Shown here one piece after another: positions 28,522-40,686 of a DNA stretch of 64,000 bases (position 1 is the stretch's first letter; each line of letters opens with the position of its first letter). The notes beneath the pieces were generated by a model. The model did not search any database. It saw only the letters and a program-made list of their open reading frames with translations, and had not been told where the DNA came from. Location of the stretch: assembly GCA_025667525.1 (NCBI GenBank), contig CM046875.1, forward strand, positions 438,042,617-438,106,616. Reading direction: 5' to 3'. The stretch is from Glebionis coronaria (lineage: Eukaryota; Streptophyta; Magnoliopsida; Asterales; Asteraceae). Made by a program: the position numbers and the translations under genes.

Positions 28522-28873
28522 TGTTGAAGCATAGTTTGGCTAGACAGGTTCAACGACTCTCCTGGGCCGTTCGTCGTGCTTCCCGGTCCTGAGTGATGCT
28601 GCAAACAATAGAAGAACCGGTTAGACGTGGACCCGAGGCCGGAGCCCCGGGGTCCACCTCCGACGATTAAGTTAGTATCGGTGCGATATATGATAAAAGT
28701 GGTGTGGTTAAGAGGAATAACCCGATGATGTAAAATGAGCCCCTACCCCTGTTTATATAGGACTAGGGTTTCTTAAAAGATAAGTAAGGTGTATGAGCCA
28801 CATGCCTGTTGGGTCGCGAGCCTTCTGGGTCGCGCGACTGTTAGGTCGGGCTTATACCGACTATATGTCGACA
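28522..28873 (-). repeat. Old gypsy-type LTR flanked by PPT-like and PBS-like sequence
   Basis: On the minus strand it starts TGTCGACATATAG directly after GACTGGGGGACA (PPT-like, 28874-28884). It holds a CCTATATAAACAGGGG TATA region (about 28755) and ends CTTCAACA before GTTGGCTCCATCCGTGGGA. The last resembles a decayed TTGGCGCCGTCCGTGGGA primer site. The limits are inferred from these signals only; no second LTR copy is visible in the window. Confidence 0.4.
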
Positions 28874-29059
28874 TGTCCCCCAGTCTAGTATGATATGGTT
28901 CCTGACCATGTTATGCTAGACTCATTCATATGTCACGCTTACCAAATAAACGCGCATGGCTTGCTGCTAGGACATCCACGTGGTGGGCTACCTTTAGCAA
29001 AAAGATGATGGGAAAACTATGCGAATAGTGAGCGTAGCCACTATACGTCATCACGTACA

Positions 29060-29177
29060 CAAGCACAAACAACAAAATATACCCATAATACTGTTTTTAT
29101 AAATCAAAATCAGGTATTTTGCTTTGTGTTTTAGGGTTATTTATGATATAATTGATATGAGAATTCACTCATATCAA
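29060..29177 (-). repeat. LTR end fragment related to the Athila-type LTR
   Basis: The block with ACTGTTTTTATAAATCA, GGTATTTTGCTT, GTGTTTTAGGGTTATTT and a CATATCA end parallels the right end of the LTRs at about 4660-4743 and 16180-16266. It is diverged and its left boundary is unclear. Confidence 0.55.
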
Positions 29178-30504
29178 TAGATTATATTCTTGTCTGATCG
29201 TGTCGCAGTGCGACGAGGACATAGTTAAGTAATAAACCGTATGTGAGACAACGACTTACTGGGCCTCCCGGTCTGTACGCGCGATGTATAAGTTTAAATC
29301 TAATCCAGATGGATACGGGTAGTACCCGTGAGTCAGACTATCCAGCCGGACTAGGGACTATATGTTATCAACTTTCAAGATATCATAGTAACAATAATAG
29401 AAAATTCTCAAAGAGACATTTTATTAAAAAATTTAGTTATCATTTATTTATTATTCAAAGTTAACAAAACAACTGTACATACACTGTACATCACAGGTTT
29501 CTCAAAATCTAGTTTTATTCTTTAAAATGATAACTTTTCAAGACACCACCATCTGCAGCCTGCCAGTCTTCATTCTCCTAAAATATATGCTTACAATTCA
29601 ACACATCGGTTGAGTGAATTCATAGGTTTAAACAATATTTGAATACAAGCATGACTCTAGGGCTACAGTGTTATACACCCTATATTTTTATATTCACCAA
29701 TTCTCATTCATTATTGCACTAGCTTGTACCCCGCTACTTGATATAATAGAAACCCAACAAATTGCCATTATGTAGGTAGTTTGTCGGACTCTTGAGTTTA
29801 GCAAAATAAAGTGTATCCGTTTAGCCTAGGTAGGAACCTATTGGCATTCCAGCAAGTGCGACTTGCCTAGATAGGGGATGTCAGTCCCAAACAGTACCAT
29901 TCACAATATTAACATTCATTTCTGATTAACAGTCACGATTAAAAAGGAACTTAATGGCAACAAGTAAACGTAGTGACAATAATTATATCAGGCAGCATAC
30001 AAAAACACTTGTATTCTAGTTTTAACATATATCCCCCTCACGAGTTTTCAAATCATTTATAAAATTTCAAATGTGAGGCTATGAACTCATCTTAGCCTAT
30101 AGAGTCTTGATTTATTCTGAAATAACCGATCACAACTTTCTCACGGAATCTGAGTTGACACACAAATATGTATATATATATATATCAAGTCGTAACCTCT
30201 GAGTTTAATTTCTTTATATAGTAATTTATATTTTTCTTTGATTCACATATTTTAGGTTTATAGTATCGTTGTTCGGGCCATTATACTCAGAAGTCATTCT
30301 ATATACGTTTGAGGAGCGAGGGCACTTTAAATCATAAACCCAACCACTCAGTCAGAACGTAATATCGAGATGGAACATCTTTGTACAAAGTTCCCTAATA
30401 ACATGACACATTGTATATTATTTATATTTTATGTCTTTAGTTTTAATATTGGCAAAATAGCCCTTATACTTATATTTTGGCATAATTATAATTTTATCCC
30501 CTAA
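29178..30504. other. Unassigned intergenic or old repeat sequence
   Basis: No gene, tRNA or clear element boundary found. Frames are short and lack domains. Gypsy element 2 inserted at its right edge, so before insertion it was contiguous with 44472 onward. Confidence 0.5.
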
Positions 30505-30509
30505 AGTAT

Positions 30510-33500
30510 TGATGTAGGTTTTTCGTACACGTTTTAGGAAAAACGCGTATGAGTGGCAAGTATTAAGTTATACGCTTTAGGAAAAACGTAAAACCGAATA
30601 AATGCGGGTTCATTCTCGAAGGAGGTGTGTGTATTAATGTGCCAATATATAAAATAACAATATTTGGATTATTGACGTTTTTGGTTTAAAGAGAGAAAAA
30701 GTAAAGACGAGCTAAGACTACGATTAAACTACGACGTTGACGTAAAACGCGAACGTAAATACGTAAAAAGCGACAAAATTAAAAATTAAACCTAAAAATT
30801 AATTAAAAGATTAAACTAAGTCTAAAATAATATAAATAAGAATAAAAATCCAACAAATATATTTTAAAACCTTTTATTAATTAAATATTCAATTTTTAAT
30901 GCTAATTAAAGCCCTAAAATTAAATATAATTAACAAAATGTCTAAAATATTAATTTATTGAACTAATAACTAACTTATATTATTTAAAGACTAAAAAGTA
31001 TTTTTCTTAAATTTTAAAAACTATTTTCCTATTTTTTTAATCACTTTAAAACTATTTTTAAACTAAAATAATGATAAAAAATAATAAAATAATGCCAAAA
31101 TTAATTTGATAAATTTAAAAATCCTATATTACACTAATGAACAGTAGAAAAATGACAAAGTTTGAAAAATATAAAAATTTGCACTAAAAGACAAAACTGA
31201 TTAATAATTAAACCCTAATTAAACTAATTTAATTATAAAAAATGATTAAAAAGTGAACAGTGAAATATTTTTAAACTAAAAATCTTAAAACACTTTTATA
31301 AATATAAGAAAAATTTTAAATCTGAAAAATATTACTTTTTTACACTAAATGACAAAAACAGCCTAATTAAAAGTAATTAAAAATGCAATTAAATGTAAAA
31401 AATAGAAAATGAACAGTAATCAGAAAATAAATTATACTGAAAAATCAGAAATTAAAAAAGAAAAATAATGGAAAAAGAATCAAAGTCTAAAACCTATTTT
31501 TGTTCACTAACGATAAAAAAAAAACTGTGATAGTGACACTTGGAGTGTTTCTGTCTTTTAGCTAAGCAGGGGAAACACAAATGCTAGCGGTGGGAACCTT
31601 GTTCCCACTGACTGAACAAAAAACGGGTCTGGTGCTTTTGGAGCTTAGGAAAGCTCTTGCTATGATTCTTCTTGGACAATGAGGCACCCCCACAACCAGT
31701 TGGGTTGTGGGGAGTCTATAAGAGCAATAAAAAGAACAAGCAACACACAGAAATCACAACTAAAGGGCCAATAAAGTTACTGTTTAAGCTAATGATGTTA
31801 CTGTGAACAGTGAACTGAACTTTTGTGCACAAATGATGAATTTTAAAAGCTCCAAACTTGCATTCAAGCTATCCAATTAGCATACAACTTATAATAAACC
31901 CTAGATTGGCATATCTCCTAACTTTTTGCAAGATTCCAAGCTTAGATTGCACAAAAATATGCAGAAAAATGGCTTAACTGATTTACTTCCTATTTTCTAC
32001 AAACTAACATGCAATTCCTAACAAAACCTTATCAAATTGAAACCAAAGAACTGAGACATCCTACAACTACCAAAGTGAGCATGATTGACCAACATTAACC
32101 AACTTGTGTATCACCAAAATCAGTTTAAACCCTAGTCCCAAACACCCTTTAAAATTCAGTAACTAAAAATTTTCAAACAAATTCTAATCCAAAGCCAACA
32201 AAACTGATTTCTCCTATCTAAACATGCATGTGAGACAGAAAGAAACAGGTTTGAGCATAATAAACACCACAAAAACAGATAATTCCTAAAATCATATAAA
32301 TTTTTACACAGAACACATAAGCACCCAAAAATCAATGTCAATAGGGTTCAAGCCAATACCTAAGGGCTGATGCCTTCTATTGGGCCATTTGTGAGCTCAT
32401 GAGAGTGTGTAGAGATCCCCTGCTGAGGTTCAACAACTGAACCAGGGGTGTGCAAATATCTTCAAACCAAAAGAATGAAGTGGAAGGAAATGGGATGAGG
32501 AAAGACCTTGTTTCACTTGTAACCTACACAAAACATATAAACAAAGGAAGTGAACTGATAACAAAAGCAAATAAGCTAATAAGCTAGCTTATTGATTAAG
32601 CTACTTATGGCTTATTGCCTAAATAAAAAATATACTTGAAAATGAATTTTACTTGAAACCTTTTTAACTAATCAGAAAACTTGAAATCCTTCTTAACCAA
32701 CTGAAATAAACAAACCTCAATCATCAAACCAAACTAATGGCTTCCACTTTCACTTTCACCATTAATTGGGTTTGAGTATTTGAACTTTCTGAAAAAACGT
32801 TTTATAGATGAAATCTTTTAAACCAAATGAATTTTTTAATAAACTTGCAATAAAAATGAGTATCTGAATTATAAGAACAACAATTAAGTAACTCAGTCAT
32901 GTGCACAAAGATAAAATTTCATTGTCATTACTTTTTTAAAAATAATACACAAAAACTGGAACAAGAAAATATGGTCACATGACCATATTTATACAAATGC
33001 TAAGAAGTCTCTAGAATACAATGTGAAATCAGAAACCCTAGCAGCTACTTTTCCAAGTTTGCCCTTGGTCAAAGAAATTCAAAAATTGTCAAAGAATCCC
33101 ATGTGATCTTGTAATGTTGTCCAGCTATTATGAAATGATCTGAGGCGTCTATCCATGCTTTGGGACCAAGTTTTGGCCCTAAGTCGTTGATTTGCTGCCA
33201 AGATGCCTTTGTTGCCGTTTTTGAACAAGCAGGGGACTTTGGGGGGGGGGGGGGGGGGGCATTGAGTCACGGGTTGGAGAAGATTGGTGGTGGGATTTGA
33301 TGACAATGGTGTTAATTAGGATTCTGGATGGTTAATCTCAAAACCCCTTAGATTTAATCAACATGCGGATTAGGGTTTATAAGGATGAACAATGGTGTTT
33401 TAATCCATGTTTAGGGAAGAGATTAGTTTGAATTTGTGTTTCCCCCCACTTTAATAATTAAACATGTTTAAAAAAAAAATGGGTTCAAAAAGGGTAGTGA

Positions 33501-34125
33501 CTGGGTAGTATAAAGATTTGGACTGGTTCGTTTCATGAAAGTGGACTGGCAGGGGTTGTATAGTGGGTGGGGGTGACGTGTCAAGAGGGGAGTGGTGGGT
33601 TTAAGAATGCTGTCTGGCCACAAATACCCCTCCATGTTCTTTCTTCTTTACATTTCCTTCTTTAATCAGCCAAATATGGTTTTCCCTTTATAACAAGTTT
33701 CATGTACTTGTCAAATTTGGCACCATGATTTGGTAAACTTTTCACCAAGGATCAAAAGTGTACAAAAGGCATTCTTCAAGGGCCAATCATGCACATGTCT
33801 TCAAATATCAAGGATATATCTTGCACAAATGAATAGTGGAGGGTCATTTGTGACAAGTCTTCATAAGTTGAGGGACCAGAGTTGCCAATTCTTCAAACTT
33901 CAAGGGCATTTTTGGAAAATTCATACTTGGGCCCGGTTTCTTGTGCGGCTTCGTTTCCCGTGTTCGTTTTTGCTTGATTCCTTTGATCATTTGGTGAATT
34001 CACGATATCCATACCTAAAATACACAATGAACAAACACAAGCACATATATGGGTATTTTGATGATATTTTAAGCGTTTTAAGCCCGATTTGAACGATGAG
34101 ACTATGTATAAATACAGTCTCATCA
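30510..34125 (-). repeat. 3' LTR of gypsy-2
   Basis: Plus-strand ends are TGATGTAGG and CTCATCA. It has a TATA-like TATAAATA on the minus strand (plus 32986-32993) and a run of 19 G at 33241-33259. Frames inside, such as 33730-34092, have no domain and recur in the other LTR because the sequence is duplicated. Confidence 0.95.
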
Positions 34126-34137
34126 CTCCCCCATACT
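34126..34137 (-). other. Polypurine tract of gypsy-2
   Basis: On the minus strand AGTATGGGGGAG directly precedes the 3' LTR start TGATGAGAC. A CATTGC...GGACA...CAATG hairpin block lies just upstream. Confidence 0.8.
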
Positions 34138-35993
34138 AAACCATTGCCGTGTCCCCACGCAATGCTAGAATTAAGTATCGTAGCACTTCCAAAATTCATT
34201 TTATGATGACATTTATTGAAGACATAAATTTAAATAAACTACTACACGTGTTTTAGACATAATGTATTGTTTTCATCACGATAAAGTGACTTTTGGGATC
34301 ATAGAACAAGAACACGTGAATGGTTCGTTAGAAATAATTTCGTCGTCCTCGATTTTCACCCAATTCCATGCTAAGCGTGTAACGAGATCATTGTTATTAT
34401 AAGTTAGCAACACGAACACATCTCATGAGTGTTAATTATGAACCTAAACTCCCTTATTCCTAATTGGTATCTCTTATATTTTATTTTGTCTTAATGATCA
34501 CGAGGATACATCATTGACTTATGCGTGAATAGAGATTAAGTCTAAAAATAGAAACTTAACGGTGTAACCAAAATCATTAAATTAATAATTCACCCTAATA
34601 GACAACGATATCAAAAAATTAAGTCAACAAGAAGGATCGATAAACACGATTTTATAACGGTTTTGAAGATGAGACTTATTACCAAGACTTTTATACGCCC
34701 CCTAACGGAAGGGCCTTATTATCTTTGGTTTACCTCCATCTTTTATTCAACTTCGCCATGAAGCTTTTATTATGACTTCGGTCTTGCCTTGCCTTTTATT
34801 ATCCGTCTCATCGGTGGTTTTATTAGCCAAAGACGTATATCCTCACGCTAAAGCGAATTTTGGATCTTTAGAGCTTCGAAGATTAAGGCTTGATTCACTT
34901 TCAATTTGGGCATAGATTTTTCGGCCTTGTGAGCTTCAAATTTTTGCTTAATTTAGGTGAGCACTTGAAATCTTATTATTAGGTGAAGCTTTCGATTATT
35001 CGGGTGCCAATACTTCAAAACCGTGACGCTGGTGATACCTTAATGTTTTCCCAATTTAATTACATGGAAGCTACTAAAACAAATTAGAAACCAACAATAG
35101 TGACTAAACCGCCAAATCAATATTTATTAACAATTTATTATGCAAAAGCGTGGGGAGAATAAGCTAATAATTACTACACATGAGATCGTGACGATTACGA
35201 GACTTATAAATAACTCTATCATTTCTCGTCCTCATTTAAGAGACTTAGCCTAAAAAGTTAACGAATCAAAGCTAAGTGCTCAACACGCACGGTCGAGTCA
35301 AAAATTACTCTTATTCTCACCATCGGAAAACCTACATTCGTGTCTTAAACACTTATGAAAAATGAGAAAAATTTTAAAATTTGGCCATTTTTAGCCTTAT
35401 TTGCAACAAAACGATAGCAAAAAGATGAATATTGGATTGCGTGTTGACGTAAGCAAGGTGAAGTATCTACTCACCCCCCATACTAAAACTAAACATTGTC
35501 CTCAATGTTTCGAGTCTAGGGGTGTAAACACCCCCATACTAGAGACGAAGTCGAATGCTTAATATCGAGCATGGAAAGGGTAAAACGAATAACCTAAAAG
35601 CCGTTTATGAATTATGCTAATAAGATAAACGTTAGAACATAAAAGGATATCATCGGATATCGGAATCTCCAAAGGCAACGATCGAAGCTCGAGTGATCCA
35701 TAAAACGAACACGAGAGGCTTTCATGATGACGATGAACCTAATAAATCACAATCACAAACAACCACGGAACAAAGGTTGGAAGAGCACAAGTCCCCTCGT
35801 TACATTAACTAAGAAAGCGATAATATTTACAAGGATAAGCATGAGAATCCCCCACGAGGCACCTTGTTTTTGATAACCGAGTCAAAAGCTCGACTCGAAT
35901 CCCCATAAATGTGATCATTTAGGGATAATCTTGGTATGATCATTTTTGGTGGGGCTTACATGATAAACAAGGCCCAAAAGTACATGGAGTACT
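34138..35993 (-). other. 3' internal non-coding region of gypsy-2
   Basis: About 1.86 kb without a credible gene. At 35472-35510 the minus strand carries AACATTGAGGACAATGTT followed by TAGTTTTAGTATGGGGGG. A second AGTATGGGGG copy is at about 35530-35541. The arrangement parallels 6351-6424 in the Athila element. Confidence 0.7.
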
Positions 35994-36518
35994 TTAAAAA
36001 CCCGATACACGTATACCGGGGTCAAAGATAGCGTCCTCGTTTTCGGATGAAAGACGAAACAACGCTACTTCAACACAAACCCCAATGGGGTAGAAGAAAA
36101 GAGATAAGAAGTAGAAAGGTGGGGCAATAGGTAAGGCAAACTTATGAGCTACTCGAGGTAGACTCACACCAAGCAAACGAAAAGATTTTCCATTTATTGC
36201 ATCGGCGGAAGACCGAGATTTCCCTTTACAAGCAATTCCGGGATCGTAAATCTCGTCCTCGGTGGAGAAATGTGAGGGAACATTTGGGGCTTCCCCCACA
36301 CTAAAACCACACACACCATCGTCAAAAGGAGTAGACGAGGTGGTAGCACTCATATAACGCGGTGATGACGGAGTTAAACATGTAGAAAAATCTTTTAAAA
36401 CATTTTTAAAATCTTTTCCTTTTTCATCGTTCAAAAACTCTTTATGAAAACCCGATTGAATAATGTCGAAAATATTTGGCGTGTCAAATTCAAAATTAGT
36501 CGCGCTAAAAATCCTCAC
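35994..36518 (-). CDS. Acidic C-terminal reading frame of gypsy-2, function unknown
   Basis: 174 codons from a GTG at 36518, in a different frame from the protease frame that stops at 36521. It holds two DPGI motifs (residues about 97 and 168) and a hydrophobic stretch, FYFLSLFFYPIGVCVEVALF. I see no polymerase or nuclease motif. It may be the frameshifted tail of the preceding frame rather than a separate gene, because no ATG supports the start. Confidence 0.45.
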   Translation of the reverse strand: MRIFSATNFEFDTPNIFDIIQSGFHKEFLNDEKGKDFKNVLKDFSTCLTPSSPRYMSATTSSTPFDDGVCGFSVGEAPNVPSHFSTEDEIYDPGIACKGKSRSSADAINGKSFRLLGVSLPRVAHKFALPIAPPFYFLSLFFYPIGVCVEVALFRLSSENEDAIFDPGIRVSGF

Positions 36519-36520
36519 AT

Positions 36521-38491
36521 TTAGGTCTTTGGTAGGAGGGGTGGCGGATTATATAAGTTCTCAAAACGTTTGTCAATAAAGAACACCGCCCCCTCGGGGT
36601 CTACATACTCGTCATCCTCATGAACGTCGATCTCATCGATTTCTTCATCAAAGATAGGCTTGTCAAACCACGCTTTGTCATTCCCCTCCTTGAGTATCTT
36701 AGAAACTCGCTCGAAAAGATCATGATCAAGCACGAAACCATCATTCTTTTGTGGGGATCGTTGATAAGTTAGATCCTCACGAATGTGGTAAACGTCATTC
36801 TCAAATGAGGAGTGTTGATTAGGTAACTCTTCGAGAATTGGATTCTTAGTGGTCACATGAGTTGGTTCGTCATTGAAAATAAGACTCTCCAACTCATCAA
36901 GTTCATCCTCGATTTTGGAAAGGTCGACCTCACTCGTAGGTGGAAGTGAAGGCATAAGAGCTAGCTCTCGTTCAATGATTTCCTCAATCTCCGGATCAAA
37001 CTCGTAATCATCGTACTTCACATGTTTCTTCTTAGGAGAATCAAAAATTGCATGTGGATTTCGAAGTACGTGATCAATCTCGGCAAAACCGCCATCATCA
37101 TCGTCAAAGAAAGAGTCGATGTGAGCACTCACAACCATGGACTTACAAGTAAAATGACTATGCTTAGGTGACTTTTCTAAGACGAGAGGATCGATGTCGA
37201 TAAACCCTTTAGCCTCAACGGGTGTTGGGGTAGGCAAAGGAGGCACTTCGATGGAGTTAGAAGTTGAAGCCTCAAAGACGTGGTCCTTTGAAGGTGGTGA
37301 AGACGAGCCCATATTGGTCTTTGTCGTGATGGCACTAACGTCGCCCTTCGGAATTGGTGGTTCACTTGTTTCGCTAAAAACATCCCAAAGTGAGTTTTCA
37401 TCCATAAATTTACACATACCCTTTTGAATTAGGTACACGTATTCTTTATCATTAAAATCATCATCCTTAAAACCGTTTTTCTTAATTCTTTCAAAACATG
37501 CATCAAGCTTCATTCTTTCCGCTAAAGTGAACATTTTGAAATCATTAGGATTTGAATCATTAGGTTTTGAAACCTCGGTTTTTTCATTCTCATTAAATCC
37601 TAGGGATTTTCTAGCGAAAAAGTCTATTTTCTCATCCCCATATCTCATAGTAAGTCTCCCCTCGTGAACGTCGATTACGGTTCGAGCCGTCGATAAGAAT
37701 GGTCGGCCTAAAATAATGGGACATTTAGGGTCACACTCGTAATCGGATATAACGAAATCCGCGGGAAAAACAAACTTTCCAATCCTAACATAGACATCCT
37801 CGGCTATTCCAATTGGTATAAGTGGAGTACAATTTGCAATCTCGATTGTCATGTTCGTGGGGGTAAGCGAAGGCAATCTCATCAATTTCCAAAGAGAATG
37901 AGGCATGAGATTGATGCTAGCACCTAAATCGGCAAGGGCTAAACATCCCTCAATCTTGGAAAAATCACAAGGTAGTAGAAATTGGCCCGGATCCTTTTCC
38001 TTTCTCGGCATACACCTTTTGGGTTTTTTAAGAAGGATCGATGCACAAGTTTCTTCAAGGGTTACTTTGGTAAGGTCGACAAAGCTCTCTTTTTGAACCG
38101 TGGATGGAATTTGAGGTACACGATGGTGTGCACTCTTTTCCTTGGTCGCCACGTTCACCCCATCGACTTTAGAACAAGAAGACGTCTTAGAAGTCGAGGG
38201 TTGAGAGGGATAAACAACACGGAATCCTTCAAGGTTAGGGGTAATCACACGACCTTTCTCACGAGACGAGGCGGCTTTACATTGTTCCTTCGGATTAACA
38301 ACGGTGTCACTAGGTAACGAACTCGATGACGCACCCGAGGACTTGTTCATTATGGCCGAAAACATCTTTTTAATATCAATTTGCCCTTGCTCAATCTTCG
38401 TGTTTTGCAATTTCAATGTATTAGAAAAGTCGTTTTTCAAAGTACCAATTTCTCCCTCTAATCGTCTCATATTAGCCTCATTCGTTTTCAT
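36521..38491 (-). CDS. Gag C-terminus and aspartic protease region of gypsy-2
   Basis: 656 codons. Residues about 140-300 form a retroviral-type aspartic protease with [18 protein letters not shown] near 182 and a VGRPFL-like block read as ILGRPFLSTARTVID. This is closely similar in layout to the protease of the Athila element. The remaining 350 residues are acidic and low in known motifs. RT should follow the protease in an autonomous element but is absent. It is in the same frame as the Gag frame 38561-39835; a single TAA at about 38561-38563 separates them, and the Met at 38491 is only the first one after that stop. Confidence 0.8.
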   Translation of the reverse strand: MKTNEANMRRLEGEIGTLKNDFSNTLKLQNTKIEQGQIDIKKMFSAIMNKSSGASSSSLPSDTVVNPKEQCKAASSREKGRVITPNLEGFRVVYPSQPSTSKTSSCSKVDGVNVATKEKSAHHRVPQIPSTVQKESFVDLTKVTLEETCASILLKKPKRCMPRKEKDPGQFLLPCDFSKIEGCLALADLGASINLMPHSLWKLMRLPSLTPTNMTIEIANCTPLIPIGIAEDVYVRIGKFVFPADFVISDYECDPKCPIILGRPFLSTARTVIDVHEGRLTMRYGDEKIDFFARKSLGFNENEKTEVSKPNDSNPNDFKMFTLAERMKLDACFERIKKNGFKDDDFNDKEYVYLIQKGMCKFMDENSLWDVFSETSEPPIPKGDVSAITTKTNMGSSSPPSKDHVFEASTSNSIEVPPLPTPTPVEAKGFIDIDPLVLEKSPKHSHFTCKSMVVSAHIDSFFDDDDGGFAEIDHVLRNPHAIFDSPKKKHVKYDDYEFDPEIEEIIERELALMPSLPPTSEVDLSKIEDELDELESLIFNDEPTHVTTKNPILEELPNQHSSFENDVYHIREDLTYQRSPQKNDGFVLDHDLFERVSKILKEGNDKAWFDKPIFDEEIDEIDVHEDDEYVDPEGAVFFIDKRFENLYNPPPLLPKT

Positions 38492-38560
38492 GTAATTTTG
38501 AAAATCGTTTGACGAACTATTTTGATTAGAATTAAAGTTCCCTTGGTTTTGATTGTTTCT

Positions 38561-39835
38561 TTAAAAATTTCCTTGATTACCACTTGAAAAACTGTTACCT
38601 TGATTGTTGTTGTTTGAAAAATTCGAGTTTTGATTATTGTCTCGATTTTGCCAAGTTATATTACGACCTTGATTATAACCTCCTTGATTTTGATTCGAAA
38701 AATTTCCTTGTTGATTATTTCCTTGAAAATTATTTCGGTTTTGAAAATTGTTGCCTTGGTTATAATTGCCTTGTTGTGATGGACCCGCGTTATTTTGATT
38801 AGAAAAATTGTTGTTTCCATTTAACGCACTCACATTCGACGTTTGGCCATCCGTAGCCGCACACTCGTAATAATTATGAGGTCCACCACAAAACGTACAC
38901 GAAACCTCAACCGCTTTCACCGTAGCGGGAGCGTCTTTCTTTTGCATCTCAACGAGAAAAGACGTAAACACATTCGTCAACTTGTCTACTTTTGCATCAA
39001 CTCTCTCAATGTCGCGATTAGAACTACTAACATTGGCGACATTGGCAACACTCGGTGCGTTGCGGAGTTGGTAAACCTTGGATCGGTTTTCGATAATTAT
39101 CAATGCATCTTTCGGAGTCTTACACAAAAAGTTGCCACCGGCGGCGGAATTCAACGAGTCTTGTTCGTGAAAATTAAGACCGTTGTAAAACGTATCGATT
39201 TGGTGCAACTCGGAAAAACCATGGTGAGGACATTGCCTAAGCAATTCCTTAAAGCGATCCCACGCGTCTGTAAAAGATTCATTCGGTTTTTGCTCAAATT
39301 TTGTAATCTCGTTTTTGAAAAACGTTGTCTTAGACGGTGGGAAAAAATAATTAACGAACTTGGAAACGAGATCCTTCCACGTAACTATCGAATTAGGTGG
39401 CTCTTTCTCGTACCAATCCTTGGCGGCACCATCGAGCGAGTACGGAAAAAGAATAAGCTTGACGACATCGGTGTCGACGTTCTTAAACTTGCTCGTGGCC
39501 AAAAGACGATCAAAATTCCGAATATGGTCATGAGGATTATCGGCTTCACGACCTCGAAACTTCGTAGCTTGGATCAACGAAAGCATTCCGCTCTTAATCT
39601 CAAAATTCTCCGCCTCGATAGCGGGAATTACGATCGCGTCTCCATAACCCTCGGTGGGCGCTTGGAGCAATTCCATCATCGAACGATTGTCGGCCATCTC
39701 CTCTATGGTTTCTTCAACAACGATATTAGGAACGTCGGTTTCTAATTCTCGTCTACGTCGTCGATTCCTTCGATTATGATTGCGTCGATTCGAAGCTTCA
39801 CTAGAATTGGAATAGTCCTTCGATCGAGTGCGCAT
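38561..39835 (-). CDS. Gag protein of gypsy-2
   Basis: 424 codons. A retrotransposon gag domain lies at about 95-260 (AKDWYEKEPPNSIVTW, ELLRQCPHHG). A CCHC-like knuckle follows near 317 (CTFCGGPHNYYECA), then a C-terminus very rich in Asn, Gln and Gly. It would form the particle and bind RNA. It ends at an in-frame TAA in the Gln/Asn tract, and the frame continues directly into the protease region. CAA to TAA is the simplest explanation; read-through is the alternative. Confidence 0.85.
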   Translation of the reverse strand: MRTRSKDYSNSSEASNRRNHNRRNRRRRRELETDVPNIVVEETIEEMADNRSMMELLQAPTEGYGDAIVIPAIEAENFEIKSGMLSLIQATKFRGREADNPHDHIRNFDRLLATSKFKNVDTDVVKLILFPYSLDGAAKDWYEKEPPNSIVTWKDLVSKFVNYFFPPSKTTFFKNEITKFEQKPNESFTDAWDRFKELLRQCPHHGFSELHQIDTFYNGLNFHEQDSLNSAAGGNFLCKTPKDALIIIENRSKVYQLRNAPSVANVANVSSSNRDIERVDAKVDKLTNVFTSFLVEMQKKDAPATVKAVEVSCTFCGGPHNYYECAATDGQTSNVSALNGNNNFSNQNNAGPSQQGNYNQGNNFQNRNNFQGNNQQGNFSNQNQGGYNQGRNITWQNRDNNQNSNFSNNNNQGNSFSSGNQGNF

Positions 39836-40663
39836 GCACTAAGCGTAGAATGGGTGGTAGCAAAGAAGATTCTTTTTTGCGGTTTTTCGATTTTTTCAAT
39901 TTTTTTTTGGTTTTTGATTAATTTTTTTGGTTTTTTGAATGTATTACGTAGACAAAAATCTACAAATCTCTCTTCGAATTGACTTTCTCGATTAAAGGAG
40001 CCTCAAAGAATGAAAACGATCACGTGGAGTGAACGCTCTCGATGACTTTAGAACGTTGGTGGAACACCAAAACGTTCAAGAGGGTTTAATCTTGAAAACA
40101 CAAGCAAATATAATATACGTAGATAATACTTAGGCGGCAAACCCTCGATTAGCTCTCTTTCTCAAAACACGCACAAGCAAGCGGAGGAAACGAGGCGGCG
40201 CGAAGCACTTAAGAGCCTTTTTCCTTTAGGTCGTGAAATACAACCGCCTTATACCCACCTTATAGTTTGTGTTAATTGAAATTAAGCCTCACGAAAGTAT
40301 TTATCTATTTTACCTTTAAACTTTTGCTTTAGATTCAAATACAATGATCGAGTGATGAAATCCCGAATCAAGGTTGCGTTTTCACGCTTTTGGAGTACTT
40401 GTATATTTATTGTTCTTACGTAGATACAATATAGTAATAATATATTCACAATAAAAACGAAAACCAATATATCTACAATATAGTAAAGATTGTTTTGTGT
40501 TTAATTTAGGAAAACTAAACACGATTTATTTGGATATTATAATATAATAGAGAAAAATAACAAAAATGAGTATGTACGATATTCACGCTTTCCAAAAATT
40601 GAAAAGCAAAAACGCACTACTCACACAAACACGATACTAATAATAATGGCACACTAAACACCT
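39836..40663 (-). other. 5' leader of gypsy-2
   Basis: About 830 bases between the PBS and the Gag start, T-rich on the plus strand near 39880-39945, with no coding frame of note. Confidence 0.6.
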
Positions 40664-40680
40664 CCCTGGCAGCGGCGCCA
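40664..40680 (-). other. Primer binding site of gypsy-2
   Basis: On the minus strand TGGCGCCGCTGCCAGGG begins six bases after the LTR. It is a tRNA-Asp-type PBS almost identical to that of the Athila element. Confidence 0.8.
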
Positions 40681-40686
40681 AAAATT

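Noticed and set aside
38843..39745. 300-codon plus-strand frame
   Set aside because: It lies antisense to the well-supported Gag frame of gypsy-2 and shows no domain; it is a shadow of that gene.
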